Assembly: GCF_009363435.1 (NCBI RefSeq)
Contig: NZ_CP045354.1
Location: 4,368,501-4,432,500 of the forward strand
DNA length: 64,000 bases
Direction of reading: 5' to 3'
DNA from: Labrenzia sp. THAF82
GTDB lineage: Bacteria > Pseudomonadota > Alphaproteobacteria > Rhizobiales > Stappiaceae
Part shown: positions 54,608 through 62,945 of the stretch, piece after piece
How positions within the stretch are numbered: the first letter of the stretch is position 1
How the letters are laid out: every line of letters begins with the position of its first letter
Position numbers and translations under genes: made by a program
Notes under the pieces: model-generated
The model's database searches: none
What the model was told of the DNA's origin: nothing
The model's input: only the letters and a program-made list of their open reading frames with translations

Positions 54608-56100
54608 TGCTTATCTGGTTCCTGCCCGTCTTTCTTGTCTTCCTGATGATCGGTCTGCCGGTTTTCTTCGGCCTCCTGGCAGCGCCGGGTATCCTGCTTT
54701 GGCTGAATGGCCAAGAACGGGATATCACCCTTCTCTACCGTAACGTTTACAACGGTATGGACAGTTTTCCTCTGATGGCGATTCCGTTCTTCATGCTCGC
54801 GGGCGAGCTGATGAACAAGGGCGGCATCACCATGCGCCTCGTGGAATTTTCACAGGCGCTGATGGGCCACCTGAGGGGCGGCCTTGCTCATGTGAACATT
54901 CTGTCTTCGATGCTGTTCGCAGGGCTTTCCGGCTCTGCAGTCGCTGATACGTCAGCTCTCGGGTCAATGCTGATCCCCGCGATGGAGAAACAGGGCTACA
55001 CCCGAAAATTTGCCGCTGCCGTTACAGCTGCCTCGTCCGTCATCGGTCCGATCATTCCGCCATCCGGCATCATGATCATTTATGCCTATGTCATGGGTGA
55101 AAGCGTCGCCGCGCTGTTTCTGGCCGGGATTGTGCCCGGTGTCATGGTCGGCATCGGCCTGATGCTGATGGTGCGTTTCATGGCGGACAAATACGATCTT
55201 CCGAAAGCGCAACGGATCGTCAATCCAGGCCAGTCCATGGCACCGGTTGAAAAATGGTTCTCGTTTGTCGTTCTGCGCATCAACGTTGCCGGTCTTGCAA
55301 CCGTCGCAGCGACAGGCACAGCTTCCGCGCTCGGATTTGAAGCCTTCTCCTACACCGTCACACTCCTTCTCTTTGTCGTGATGATGGTGCTGTCGCATTT
55401 CCTGCTTGTCAGCCTGCGCGGTGCGGTTTCAAGTGATTTCCGGGTGGTCTGCAAGAAAGCGGTCGCTCCTTTGCAAACACCGATCATCATCTTGGGCGGT
55501 ATTTTGCTGGGCGTTTTCACGCCGACCGAAGCAGCCGCGGTCGCCGTCGCCTATGCGCTTCTGATCGGCTTTTTCGTTCTTCATTCCTTGAAGATGAAAG
55601 AGATCCCGGGCGTTTTGAACAGGGCCGGAATTACGTCTGCCGTCGTGCTTTTGCTGGTTGGCGCTGCAATGGCCTTCAAGACGGTCGTTAGTCTGAGCCA
55701 TGCTCCGGAAACAATGGCTGCTTTCGTTCTCAGCCTCACCGAGAACCCGCTGATCCTGCTTTTCCTGATCAACCTTCTGCTTTTCGTCGTAGGCATGTTT
55801 CTGGATGCAGGTCCAGCCATCATCATTCTCGGCCCGATCCTCGGCCCCATCTTTACATCCATGGGTGTCGACCCGATCCATTTCGCCATCATCATGAGCG
55901 TCAACCTGACCATCGGTCTGGCCACGCCGCCGATGGGGCTTGTTCTGTTTGTCGCGGCATCGGTCTCACGAGAACGGGTTGAGACCATCGCCAAAGCAAT
56001 TCTGCCGTTCCTGGCGGTAGAGATCGCGGTGATCTTCTTGATCACTTATATCCCGGCACTTTCCATGACGATTCCGCGTCTGACCGGATTTGCCAACTGA
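54607..56100 (+). CDS. TRAP transporter large permease (DctM type)
   Basis: 497 residues, longer than the usual 425 because of a loop insertion near 205-280. About 12-13 membrane segments with DctM signatures: MAIPFFMLAGELMNKGGIT, LFAGLSGSAVADTSALGSML, IGPIIPPSGIMIIYAY and a C-terminal half HFAIIMSVNLTIGLATPPMGL. Forms the transport channel with the DctQ subunit. Confidence 0.94.
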   Translation: MLIWFLPVFLVFLMIGLPVFFGLLAAPGILLWLNGQERDITLLYRNVYNGMDSFPLMAIPFFMLAGELMNKGGITMRLVEFSQALMGHLRGGLAHVNILSSMLFAGLSGSAVADTSALGSMLIPAMEKQGYTRKFAAAVTAASSVIGPIIPPSGIMIIYAYVMGESVAALFLAGIVPGVMVGIGLMLMVRFMADKYDLPKAQRIVNPGQSMAPVEKWFSFVVLRINVAGLATVAATGTASALGFEAFSYTVTLLLFVVMMVLSHFLLVSLRGAVSSDFRVVCKKAVAPLQTPIIILGGILLGVFTPTEAAAVAVAYALLIGFFVLHSLKMKEIPGVLNRAGITSAVVLLLVGAAMAFKTVVSLSHAPETMAAFVLSLTENPLILLFLINLLLFVVGMFLDAGPAIIILGPILGPIFTSMGVDPIHFAIIMSVNLTIGLATPPMGLVLFVAASVSRERVETIAKAILPFLAVEIAVIFLITYIPALSMTIPRLTGFAN

Positions 56101-56127
56101 TTATGAGCTATTAAAGGGAGGTACCTA

Positions 56128-57186
56128 ATGCTCAAATCTGCACTGAAAACGCTCACCGTTGCGGCGATGCTCGCCGGATCGGCCTTGAGTGCCGTTGCCG
56201 CGGATTACACGTTGCGCGCAACCGCAAACTCCAACGAAAACGACGAAGACTATGACGGTCTGGTCGTGTTCAAGAACTTCGTGGAATCCGCCTCGAACGG
56301 CGCCATTGAGGTGGAACTCTTCATCGGCACGCAGTTGTGCTCAAACGGTGCCGAGTGTCTTCAGGGTGTTGCTGGCGGCGCGATCGACATCTACATTTCG
56401 ACCTCCGGCGGTGCATCGGGCATCTTCCCGTATGTGCAGGTTCTCGACCTGCCTTACATGATGGCTGACGACCGGATTGCCGAGCATGTCCTGTCCGGCG
56501 ACTTTGTCCGCACGATGCGCGCCATGGCACTGGAAGACAGCCAGAACGCCATTCGCCTCATGACTGTCGGCAACACCGGCGGCTGGCGTAACTTTGCCAA
56601 CACCAAGCGTCGTGTTGCAAATCCGGCCGATATGGAAGGCCTGAAAATCCGGACCGTGGTCGCCGACCTTCCGCAGGAACTGGTCAAGGCACTTGGTGCT
56701 TCGCCAACCCCGATTCCGTGGCCGGAGCTGTTCACCTCCTTCCAGACCGGTGTTGTTGAAGGCTCCAAGAATGGCATCACTGACATCATGGGCATGAAGT
56801 TCCCGGATGCCGGCCTGCAGTATGTCACTTTGGACGGCCATGCCTACATGGGCGCACTTTGGTGGATGAGCAACGAGAAGTTCCTCTCCATGCCTGAAGA
56901 CATGCGCCGCGTCGTCGTCGACGGCTTCTATGCCCTGCAGCAGGCGACTTTCGCGTCTCCGAAGCGCAAGTCCATTCAGGCTTATGAAGACTTCGTTGCC
57001 GGTGGTGGTGATCTTTACGTCCCGACCCCGGAAGAGAAAGCAGCCTTCAAAGAAGCTGCTGCTCCCGTTTATGACTGGTTCAAGGACAACGTGAACCGTG
57101 GCGGCGAGATCTTCGGTGCATTGGAAGAAGCTGTTGCTGCAGCTGAAACCGACATCAACGGTGCACGCGACGCTGACCTGAACTGA
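56128..57186 (+). CDS. TRAP transporter periplasmic binding protein (DctP type)
   Basis: 352 residues. Signal peptide MLKSALKTLTVAAMLAGSAL, cut near AVAA. DctP-type: ATANSNENDEDYDGLVVFKN, VQVLDLPYMMADDRIAEHVL, and the ligand-arginine region GLKIRTVVADLPQELVKALG with NGITDIMGM. The conserved arginine in that region normally binds a carboxylate, so the ligand is likely an organic acid or a sulfonate. Ends the operon; followed by a strong terminator. Confidence 0.94.
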   Translation: MLKSALKTLTVAAMLAGSALSAVAADYTLRATANSNENDEDYDGLVVFKNFVESASNGAIEVELFIGTQLCSNGAECLQGVAGGAIDIYISTSGGASGIFPYVQVLDLPYMMADDRIAEHVLSGDFVRTMRAMALEDSQNAIRLMTVGNTGGWRNFANTKRRVANPADMEGLKIRTVVADLPQELVKALGASPTPIPWPELFTSFQTGVVEGSKNGITDIMGMKFPDAGLQYVTLDGHAYMGALWWMSNEKFLSMPEDMRRVVVDGFYALQQATFASPKRKSIQAYEDFVAGGGDLYVPTPEEKAAFKEAAAPVYDWFKDNVNRGGEIFGALEEAVAAAETDINGARDADLN

Positions 57187-57203
57187 TCCTTCGGATCAAA
57201 AAA

Positions 57204-57238
57204 GGAGCCCGGTGATTTGCCGGGCTCCTGCATTTTTG
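57204..57238 (+). terminator. Rho-independent terminator after the TRAP operon
   Basis: GGAGCCCGG (57204-57212), loop TGATTTG, CCGGGCTCC (57220-57228), then TGCATTTTT. A 9-bp GC-rich stem 18 bp after the dctP stop. A small GATCC-TTC-GGATC hairpin precedes it at 57185-57197. Confidence 0.88.
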
Positions 57239-57323
57239 CAAAGCTTCTCAGGACGTTTGAATTGACTGTTTCAGGCAATGCCTGGGAACATGAAGCCGGC
57301 CAAGGCGTTTGACCGCTTTCAAA

Positions 57324-57806
57324 TCAGCGGAACGGATACATCCAAACCTTGTAGTCATCGACCAGGATATGCGCTTTCTCAATCTCATCCTTCGTCATTT
57401 TCTTGACCACTTCCTCAAGCGAGATCGCAGCGTCAGGATCGCCGCCGATCGCGGAAAGGGTGTACCACATATAAGCGCGCACAAGATCGGGTGCCGGCAT
57501 TCCACGACCGATTTCATAGTACCATCCAACGCCGGACTGAGCTCCGGGATGCCCCTTCATTGCGCTTCGGAGATACCATTCGAACGCCCTCTGATCGTCC
57601 CGTTCGACGCCAAGTCCCATCGCGTACATGATGCCGATAAGCTCTTCGGCATCCGCGTTGCCGGACCGCGCAGCCGGCCAGAGTTCCTTCATCGCCTCTT
57701 CATAGCGATCGGCCTCCATCAGGTCGCGCGCCTCCTCGATTTCCGCGTGGACAGGCGCGTTCATCACAACAAGCGCCAACAAGGCGGCTTTCAGGGTTTT
57801 CGTCAT
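57324..57806 (-). CDS. Sel1-repeat periplasmic protein
   Basis: 160 residues. Signal peptide MTKTLKAALLALVVMNAPVHA. Two Sel1-type helical repeats (about 48-115: ADAEELIGIMYAMGLGVERDD, then HPGAQSGVGWYYEIGRGMPA) which usually mediate protein contacts. Its start is separated from or overlaps the MauG-like gene on the other strand; good GGGGAACG ribosome site upstream. No specific role can be assigned. Confidence 0.86.
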   Translation of the reverse strand: MTKTLKAALLALVVMNAPVHAEIEEARDLMEADRYEEAMKELWPAARSGNADAEELIGIMYAMGLGVERDDQRAFEWYLRSAMKGHPGAQSGVGWYYEIGRGMPAPDLVRAYMWYTLSAIGGDPDAAISLEEVVKKMTKDEIEKAHILVDDYKVWMYPFR

Positions 57807-59126
57807 CAGTTCTTGTCGTTCCCCGTTGTTCTTCTCTTGTCAGCCCCGGCATATGCTGCGGAACTACCGCCACCGCTTACTGAAGACAACTTCATCGCCT
57901 TCGATCAACAGCAGGCAGCGCTCGGTCAACTTCTGTTTTACGACAAGATCCTGTCGGGTAACAGGAATATTGCCTGCGCCACGTGCCATCATCCAACGCT
58001 TGGAACAGGCGACCGGTTGTCACTTGGCATCGGCGAAGGCGGTGCCGGGCTTGGCAAGGAACGTACGGCCGGTGAAGGCGGCAACCGAATTAAGAAACGG
58101 ATTCCGCGAAACGCGCCAGGCCTTTGGAATCTCGGTGCAAAAGACCTTCACACGCTCTTTCACGATGGGCGTTTGTCGATCGCCGACACCTACGAAAACG
58201 GTTTCAATTCTCCAGCGGAAGAGTGGCTGCCAGAAGGCCTTGAATCCCTGCTTGCTGCACAGGCGATCTTTCCGCTTGTCGCCCAGTTCGAGATGGCAGG
58301 CAATCCGAGAGAAAACGAAGTTGCCGGAGCAGTGCATGATCGCATCGACGCGTCCTGGCCGATCCTTGCCAAACGCGTGCGCGTCATACCCGAGTATGGA
58401 CGCCTGTTTGTCGAAGCGTTTGACCACATAGACACACCGGATGAAGTGACAATTGCCGAAGTTGCCAATGCGCTTGCTGCTTTCCAGGCCATTGAGTGGG
58501 AAAGCTACGACAGCCCTTTTGACAAATACCTGGCAGGTGACAAGACGGCCCTCTCTCCCGCTCAGAAACGTGGCCTTGAGCTTTTCTATGGGAAGGCGCA
58601 GTGCTCCCGCTGTCACTCTGGAAGTCTGCTCAGCGATCAAGAATTCCATGCCATTGGCCTGCCGCCATTCGGTCCAGGCAGAACCCGCCGCTTCGATCCC
58701 ATGGTACGCGATGTTGGACGTATGGGAGAAAGCGACAGGCTGGAAGATGCCTACAGCTTCCGCACCCCGATGCTGCGCAATGTGGAGCTGACCGGTCCTT
58801 ATGGCCACAATGGCGCTTATCCAACGCTGGAAGGCATTGTTCGTCATCACCTCGATCCCGATGGTAGCCTGGCTTCATGGCGTCCAGAAACTGCCTCACT
58901 TCCCAATGTTCCCTGGCTGGAGGCAATTGATTTTGTCGTCTGGAACGACAAACGGGAAATGGCGCGGCATGCCAGGTTTCGCGACATCGCCCCCATTGCT
59001 TTGAGCGACGATGAGATTTCCGATCTGGTTGGCTTCCTGAAAGCTCTGACAGGAACAGCCTCGGTTTCCAATCCTCCCTTCGGCATTCCCAAAAGTGTTC
59101 CCAGTGGCTTGCCGATAGACAGATAG
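57747..59126 (+). CDS. Di-heme cytochrome c peroxidase / MauG-family protein
   Basis: Periplasmic di-heme protein of about 435 mature residues. Heme motifs CATCH and CSRCH are both present; the first half has GTGDRLSLGIGEGG and the second YSFRTPMLRNVELTGPYGHNGAY, typical of MauG/CcpA. Signal peptide core is FLSFPVVLLLSAPAYA with a cut before AELPPP. No ATG fits: a GTG at 57747 gives a normal basic n-region but overlaps the Sel1 gene by 60 bp, and a TTG at 57813 gives no basic residues; the long frame from 57309 is not credible. Substrate unknown. Confidence 0.85.
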   Translation: MDRRVHHNKRQQGGFQGFRHQFLSFPVVLLLSAPAYAAELPPPLTEDNFIAFDQQQAALGQLLFYDKILSGNRNIACATCHHPTLGTGDRLSLGIGEGGAGLGKERTAGEGGNRIKKRIPRNAPGLWNLGAKDLHTLFHDGRLSIADTYENGFNSPAEEWLPEGLESLLAAQAIFPLVAQFEMAGNPRENEVAGAVHDRIDASWPILAKRVRVIPEYGRLFVEAFDHIDTPDEVTIAEVANALAAFQAIEWESYDSPFDKYLAGDKTALSPAQKRGLELFYGKAQCSRCHSGSLLSDQEFHAIGLPPFGPGRTRRFDPMVRDVGRMGESDRLEDAYSFRTPMLRNVELTGPYGHNGAYPTLEGIVRHHLDPDGSLASWRPETASLPNVPWLEAIDFVVWNDKREMARHARFRDIAPIALSDDEISDLVGFLKALTGTASVSNPPFGIPKSVPSGLPIDR

Positions 59127-59321
59127 GTGTTCCGGCATTGTCCCTTGCCGCAGCTGACCGGTCATCGTGGGCGCTGTGCTTTTCACCGGCCCAGGGCTTT
59201 CAATGGGCACATGAGTGTGAAATATAGCTTCGACTTCATATATTCGGCACAGACGGGCTCACGCGCCCGATAAAACTGTCGACGGACTGCCCTTAAAGGC
59301 CAAAATTTCGAAAGCGTTTGG
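59127..59321. other. Gap upstream of metG
   Basis: 195 bp that hold the metG promoter. The ribosome site before the ATG is weak (GCGTTTGG). I see no T-box or riboswitch-like fold. Confidence 0.3.
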
Positions 59322-60842
59322 ATGAAAAGCTACATCACCACTCCGATCTACTACGTCAATGGATCCCCGCATATCGGTCACGCCTTCACGTCCGTGATGG
59401 CTGACATCTTGAAGCGGAACCGTGAGGCGCTGGGGTATGAGCTGATGCTGTCCACCGGCGTTGACGAGCATGGCCAAAAAAACCAGGAAGCTGCTGGCGA
59501 CCTCGGAATGCCTGTCGAGGCGTTTCTCGACATGCGCTGCAAGGAATTCCGCGACGTTTTCGACAAACTGGACGTGCGGTACGACTATTTTGTCCGGACA
59601 AGTCGTGATGGGCACAAGGCAGCCGTTGGCGGCATGGAGCAGTCGATCTTCGACAAGGGGCTGATCGTCAAGAAGAATTACACCGGAACCTACTGCAAGG
59701 GCTGCGAAGAGTTCAAAAAGGAATCCGATCTCACTGAAGACGGTCAGTGCCCACTGCATCCGACCATGAAGGTGGAGCATACGGAAGAGACCAACTACTT
59801 CTTGAAAATGGAGCCGTTTCGCGAGCAACTGCTGAAGCATATTGCCGACAACCCGGACTTCGTACAGCCTGAAGCGTTCCGAAACGAATTGAAACAGATG
59901 CTGTCAGATCCCCTTGAGGATCTTTGCATCTCGCGCCCAAAATCCCGCGTAACCCTTGGTGTCGACCTGCCGTTCGATACCGAGTTCGTCACCTATGTCT
60001 GGTTCGACGCGCTTGCCAACTATCTGACCAACATTGACTGGCCAGACGCCAAGTATGCAACCTGGTGGGCAGAATGCGAACATCTGATCGGCAAGGACAT
60101 TTTGAAACCTCACGGGGTTTACTGGCCGATCATGCTGATGGCCGCAGGTCTTCCGCTGCCAAAGAAACTCTCGGTGCACAGCCACTGGGTGGGTGCTGGC
60201 GGCGTGAAAATGTCAAAGTCCATCGGCAATGTCGTTGATCCGATCGAAGTGATCGAGAAACTCGGCGTTGATGCCCTGCGCTGGTATCTTGCGCGCCATA
60301 TGCGCGCAGACAGCGACAGCCAGATTTCGGTCGAACTGATCACGCAAAGCTATAACAGTGAACTGGGCAACAAGATCGGCAACCTTCTGTCGCGCGCTGC
60401 AAAGTTCTCCAAGGCGCGGTTCGATGGCACTTTGCCTGTTCCGGGGCCGCTGTCGGCTCAGGACGAAGCCATTCGCAAAGCGGTCGTGGATGCAACAGCG
60501 GGATTGGGTGAATGGATCGATCTCGCGGACATACCGGCGAGAATGCAGTCGATCATCACTGTCGCGGATGAAATGAACAACTATTTCGCCGAGCAGGCTC
60601 CCTGGGAACTCATCAAGAATGATGACACCAGAGAACGTTGCCAAACGGTGATTTATGTGACGCTCGACAGCCTGCGGGTCGTGATGGAAGCCCTGCAACA
60701 GGTCATTCCAGAATCCGCCAGTCGCGCGCTGAACATGCTCAACGCACCTGACGCCGCTCAGCCCTGGAAGCCGGAACTGGACAAGCTTCTCGGCGGTGGT
60801 GACCTTGGCGAGATTGAGACCCTGTTCCCACGCGTACAATAA
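59322..60842 (+). CDS. metG: Methionyl-tRNA synthetase, zinc-knuckle (Thermus-like) type
   Basis: 506 residues. Charges initiator and elongator tRNA-Met. Class I signatures: PIYYVNGSPHIGHAFTS (HIGH) and KMSKSIGNV (KMSKS), plus YCKGCEEFKKESDL followed by CPLHP, which is a C-x2-C ... C-x2-H zinc knuckle like that of the Thermus thermophilus enzyme. Most Rhizobiales enzymes I know lack these cysteines and sit between holB and tatD; neither gene is near here. It may be a second, acquired copy or the sole enzyme. Converges with the second dapA over a terminator. Confidence 0.92.
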   Translation: MKSYITTPIYYVNGSPHIGHAFTSVMADILKRNREALGYELMLSTGVDEHGQKNQEAAGDLGMPVEAFLDMRCKEFRDVFDKLDVRYDYFVRTSRDGHKAAVGGMEQSIFDKGLIVKKNYTGTYCKGCEEFKKESDLTEDGQCPLHPTMKVEHTEETNYFLKMEPFREQLLKHIADNPDFVQPEAFRNELKQMLSDPLEDLCISRPKSRVTLGVDLPFDTEFVTYVWFDALANYLTNIDWPDAKYATWWAECEHLIGKDILKPHGVYWPIMLMAAGLPLPKKLSVHSHWVGAGGVKMSKSIGNVVDPIEVIEKLGVDALRWYLARHMRADSDSQISVELITQSYNSELGNKIGNLLSRAAKFSKARFDGTLPVPGPLSAQDEAIRKAVVDATAGLGEWIDLADIPARMQSIITVADEMNNYFAEQAPWELIKNDDTRERCQTVIYVTLDSLRVVMEALQQVIPESASRALNMLNAPDAAQPWKPELDKLLGGGDLGEIETLFPRVQ

Positions 60843-60861
60843 CAGCGCTAATGCAAATATC

Positions 60862-60887
60862 AAAAACGCCCCAGCCGGGGCGTTTTT
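60862..60887. terminator. Bidirectional terminator between metG and dapA2
   Basis: AAAAACGCCCC (60862-60872), loop AGCC, GGGGCGTTTTT (60877-60887). A perfect hairpin with A-run and T-run on its two sides, so it serves both convergent genes. Confidence 0.9.
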
Positions 60888-60895
60888 TCTATCGA

Positions 60896-61774
60896 CTAGA
60901 TCAGCCCGGCTGACTCCATTGCCTGATCGAGTGCCTTCTTCGTCTCGTCGGCAATCGGGGTCAGCGGCAAGCGAACCTCATCGGTACAATGGCCGAGCCT
61001 GGACAAGGCATATTTGACACATGCTGCCGGCGGTTCCAGAAACACGGCGCTATGCAGAGGCAATAGTCGATCCTGAAGCGCTCGTGCACGGCTTAGGTCT
61101 TCCGCAAGTGAGGCTTCCTGAAATTCGGCGCACAGGCGCGGAGCGACATTGGCGGTGACTGAAATGCACCCGCTCCCACCGTGTGCATTGAAGCCGAGGA
61201 CAGCTGCATCTTCTGCGCTGAGCTGGAGGAAGTCTTTCCCGCACTTGGCGCGTTGCTGACTGACCCGCTCCATGCTGCCGGTTGCATCCTTGACGCCGAT
61301 TATTCGCGGCCAGCGGGCCATCTGAGCCATGGTGTCGGGCAAGATATCAATCACGCACCGTCCGGGAATATTGTAGATAATGATCGGCAGATTGCTGTTG
61401 TCATGCAGCACCTGGTAGTGGCTCAAAAGGCCTGCCTGGTTCGGTTTGTTGTAGTAGGGAGTGACGATAAGCGCTGCATCAGCGCCAACACTCTCGGCGT
61501 GTTGCAGCATGTCCAGAGATTGAGCGGTTGCGTTCGAGCCAGTTCCGGCGATCACCGGGAGCCTGCCAGCCGTGAATTCTACGACACGTTTCAAGATGTC
61601 TTTATGTTCCAACTTCGAAACTGTCGGACTTTCGCCGGTCGTGCCCACTGCAACGATTCCGTGACTGCCTTCATCGACATGCCACTCGATAAGGCGTTCC
61701 AACGCTTCGTAGTCCACCTTGCCGTTCTTGAAAGGGGTCACAAGAGCAGGAATGGATCCTTTAAAGTCCGGCAT
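60896..61774 (-). CDS. dapA: DapA-family lyase, second copy
   Basis: 292 residues from the ATG at 61774 (GGGAGACC upstream); the frame opens at 61798. Keeps the DHDPS features: [10 protein letters not shown], catalytic tyrosine in IIYNIPGRC, Schiff-base lysine in IGVKDATGSM and the paired Thr-Tyr region [11 protein letters not shown]. By eye it is roughly half identical to the copy at 20114-20992, far too diverged to be recent. It may be a true isozyme or a relative acting on another 2-keto acid. Confidence 0.88.
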   Translation of the reverse strand: MPDFKGSIPALVTPFKNGKVDYEALERLIEWHVDEGSHGIVAVGTTGESPTVSKLEHKDILKRVVEFTAGRLPVIAGTGSNATAQSLDMLQHAESVGADAALIVTPYYNKPNQAGLLSHYQVLHDNSNLPIIIYNIPGRCVIDILPDTMAQMARWPRIIGVKDATGSMERVSQQRAKCGKDFLQLSAEDAAVLGFNAHGGSGCISVTANVAPRLCAEFQEASLAEDLSRARALQDRLLPLHSAVFLEPPAACVKYALSRLGHCTDEVRLPLTPIADETKKALDQAMESAGLI

Positions 61775-61948
61775 TGTGGTCTCCCGCCTGCGGCACATTT
61801 CAACGCGCCGCTCCGTATCTGGTCATGTTCAAGAACGAAGCTGTGACACTAAACGGCTCGCAATTGCAACCGGTGCAATAGACAGGACACGTTTGTCCGA
61901 GCCCGCAAGTCTCGCGTCTGCTTGCTCCGGAAGGAGGCCTTCACGGGT

Positions 61949-62236
61949 CTATGCGGCCAGAAAGTTCAACCGCTCATCCAGTCTTGCAGGAGTGATTTCA
62001 AGGATGTCTGCGCTGACCACCTCTTCCGCAACAAACGGGTCTGTTGATACAAACCTCTCCAGGTCGTCGCGTGAAACCTGGTGCGCGAGGATACCACCTC
62101 CCTGACTGGGCTGCAGGCTGCCCACCATCAGAAAAAAACCTTGATCAAATCCGCGCTGTATCCAGGCTTTGTGCTCGGCCATAAGCTCACCTGCCCTATT
62201 TCTGTTCTTCGAAAATTTCAGTGTGACAACAAACAT
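61949..62236 (-). CDS. YciI-like protein
   Basis: 95 residues from the ATG at 62236; GAGGTGA lies upstream and the TTG at 62254 precedes that site. Ferredoxin-like YCII fold: MFVVTLKFSKNRNRAGELMA, AHQVSRDDLERFVSTDPFV. The family is dimeric with a His/Asp pair at the active site (here AEHKAW and DPF); activity is usually unknown. It lies 33 bp after the TetR gene and is probably co-transcribed and repressed by it. Confidence 0.87.
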   Translation of the reverse strand: MFVVTLKFSKNRNRAGELMAEHKAWIQRGFDQGFFLMVGSLQPSQGGGILAHQVSRDDLERFVSTDPFVAEEVVSADILEITPARLDERLNFLAA

Positions 62237-62269
62237 CCTTCGCTCACCTCGCAACTTTGATTGTGACGT

Positions 62270-62863
62270 TCAATTGGTAGTGGAAATTCGGCTAGTGGCG
62301 GCAGCGACGCCCTTTAGCCAGTGAGTGATTTGCTCGACCTCACGGCGCACATACGCATCGTCACCGAACGCCTGCGCAAGGCTCGCCACACCCTGGCTCC
62401 AACCTAAAACGTGAAGTGCATGCGCCTCGGCTTCCTCGCCACAGCCAAGCACATCGAATTGACGCTGGAGCCAATTGCGAAAGAGAGCCATGATTTTGTT
62501 GGCCCTGCCCGATGAGGGATGATCCAGCTTCGCAAGTTCGGCTGTCATCGTGCCGACCGGGCAGCCGTAAGCCATTATCTTTGACTGGTTCACGATGACG
62601 ATGCGTATAAAGCAAATGATGCGCTGGACCGGATCGTCAGCCGTTTCATCCCACTTGGCCAACAGTGTCTCACGGTCAGCCAAGCGCTTGTCGATCACAG
62701 CATCGAGGATCTCGTCTTTTGTCTTGAAGTGATAGTAGAAGTTTCCCCGCGAGATGTTCACAGCCTTGGCGATGTCGGCAAACGATGTCTGCCCAAATCC
62801 GGCGCTGTAGAACAGGTCATCAGCTGCCTCGATGATCTGTCTCCGGGTTTCGATTGCTGCCAT
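62270..62863 (-). CDS. TetR-family transcriptional repressor
   Basis: 197 residues. N-terminal helix-turn-helix IIEAADDLFYSAGFGQTSFA ... VNISRGNFYYHFKTKDEIL. The ligand domain has YGCPVGTMTAELA with a single exposed cysteine, as in several oxidant- or electrophile-sensing repressors. Two operator-like palindromes lie 46-82 bp before the start. It heads a tetR-yciI unit. Confidence 0.92.
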   Translation of the reverse strand: MAAIETRRQIIEAADDLFYSAGFGQTSFADIAKAVNISRGNFYYHFKTKDEILDAVIDKRLADRETLLAKWDETADDPVQRIICFIRIVIVNQSKIMAYGCPVGTMTAELAKLDHPSSGRANKIMALFRNWLQRQFDVLGCGEEAEAHALHVLGWSQGVASLAQAFGDDAYVRREVEQITHWLKGVAAATSRISTTN

Positions 62864-62908
62864 TGCTGCACCTTCCCACTCTTTGACTTGCCTGGCTTTT
62901 TACGTCAT

Positions 62909-62924
62909 TAGGACAATTGACCTA
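62909..62924. promoter_or_regulatory. TetR operator candidate 1
   Basis: TAGGACAATTGACCTA, a 16-bp palindrome with one mismatched pair. It lies 46 bp upstream of the tetR ATG and 21 bp, two helical turns, from the second copy. Confidence 0.7.
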
Positions 62925-62929
62925 GAATT

Positions 62930-62945
62930 TAGGACAATCGTCCTA
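62930..62945. promoter_or_regulatory. TetR operator candidate 2
   Basis: TAGGACAATCGTCCTA, arms TAGGAC/GTCCTA perfect. Same sequence as the first copy except at two positions. Two sites 21 bp apart suit binding by two TetR dimers. Confidence 0.75.

Noticed and set aside
57309..57746. Plus-strand frame open upstream of the MauG-like signal peptide
   Set aside because: It lies antisense to the Sel1 gene, whose signal peptide and repeats are clear, and it encodes nothing recognisable.
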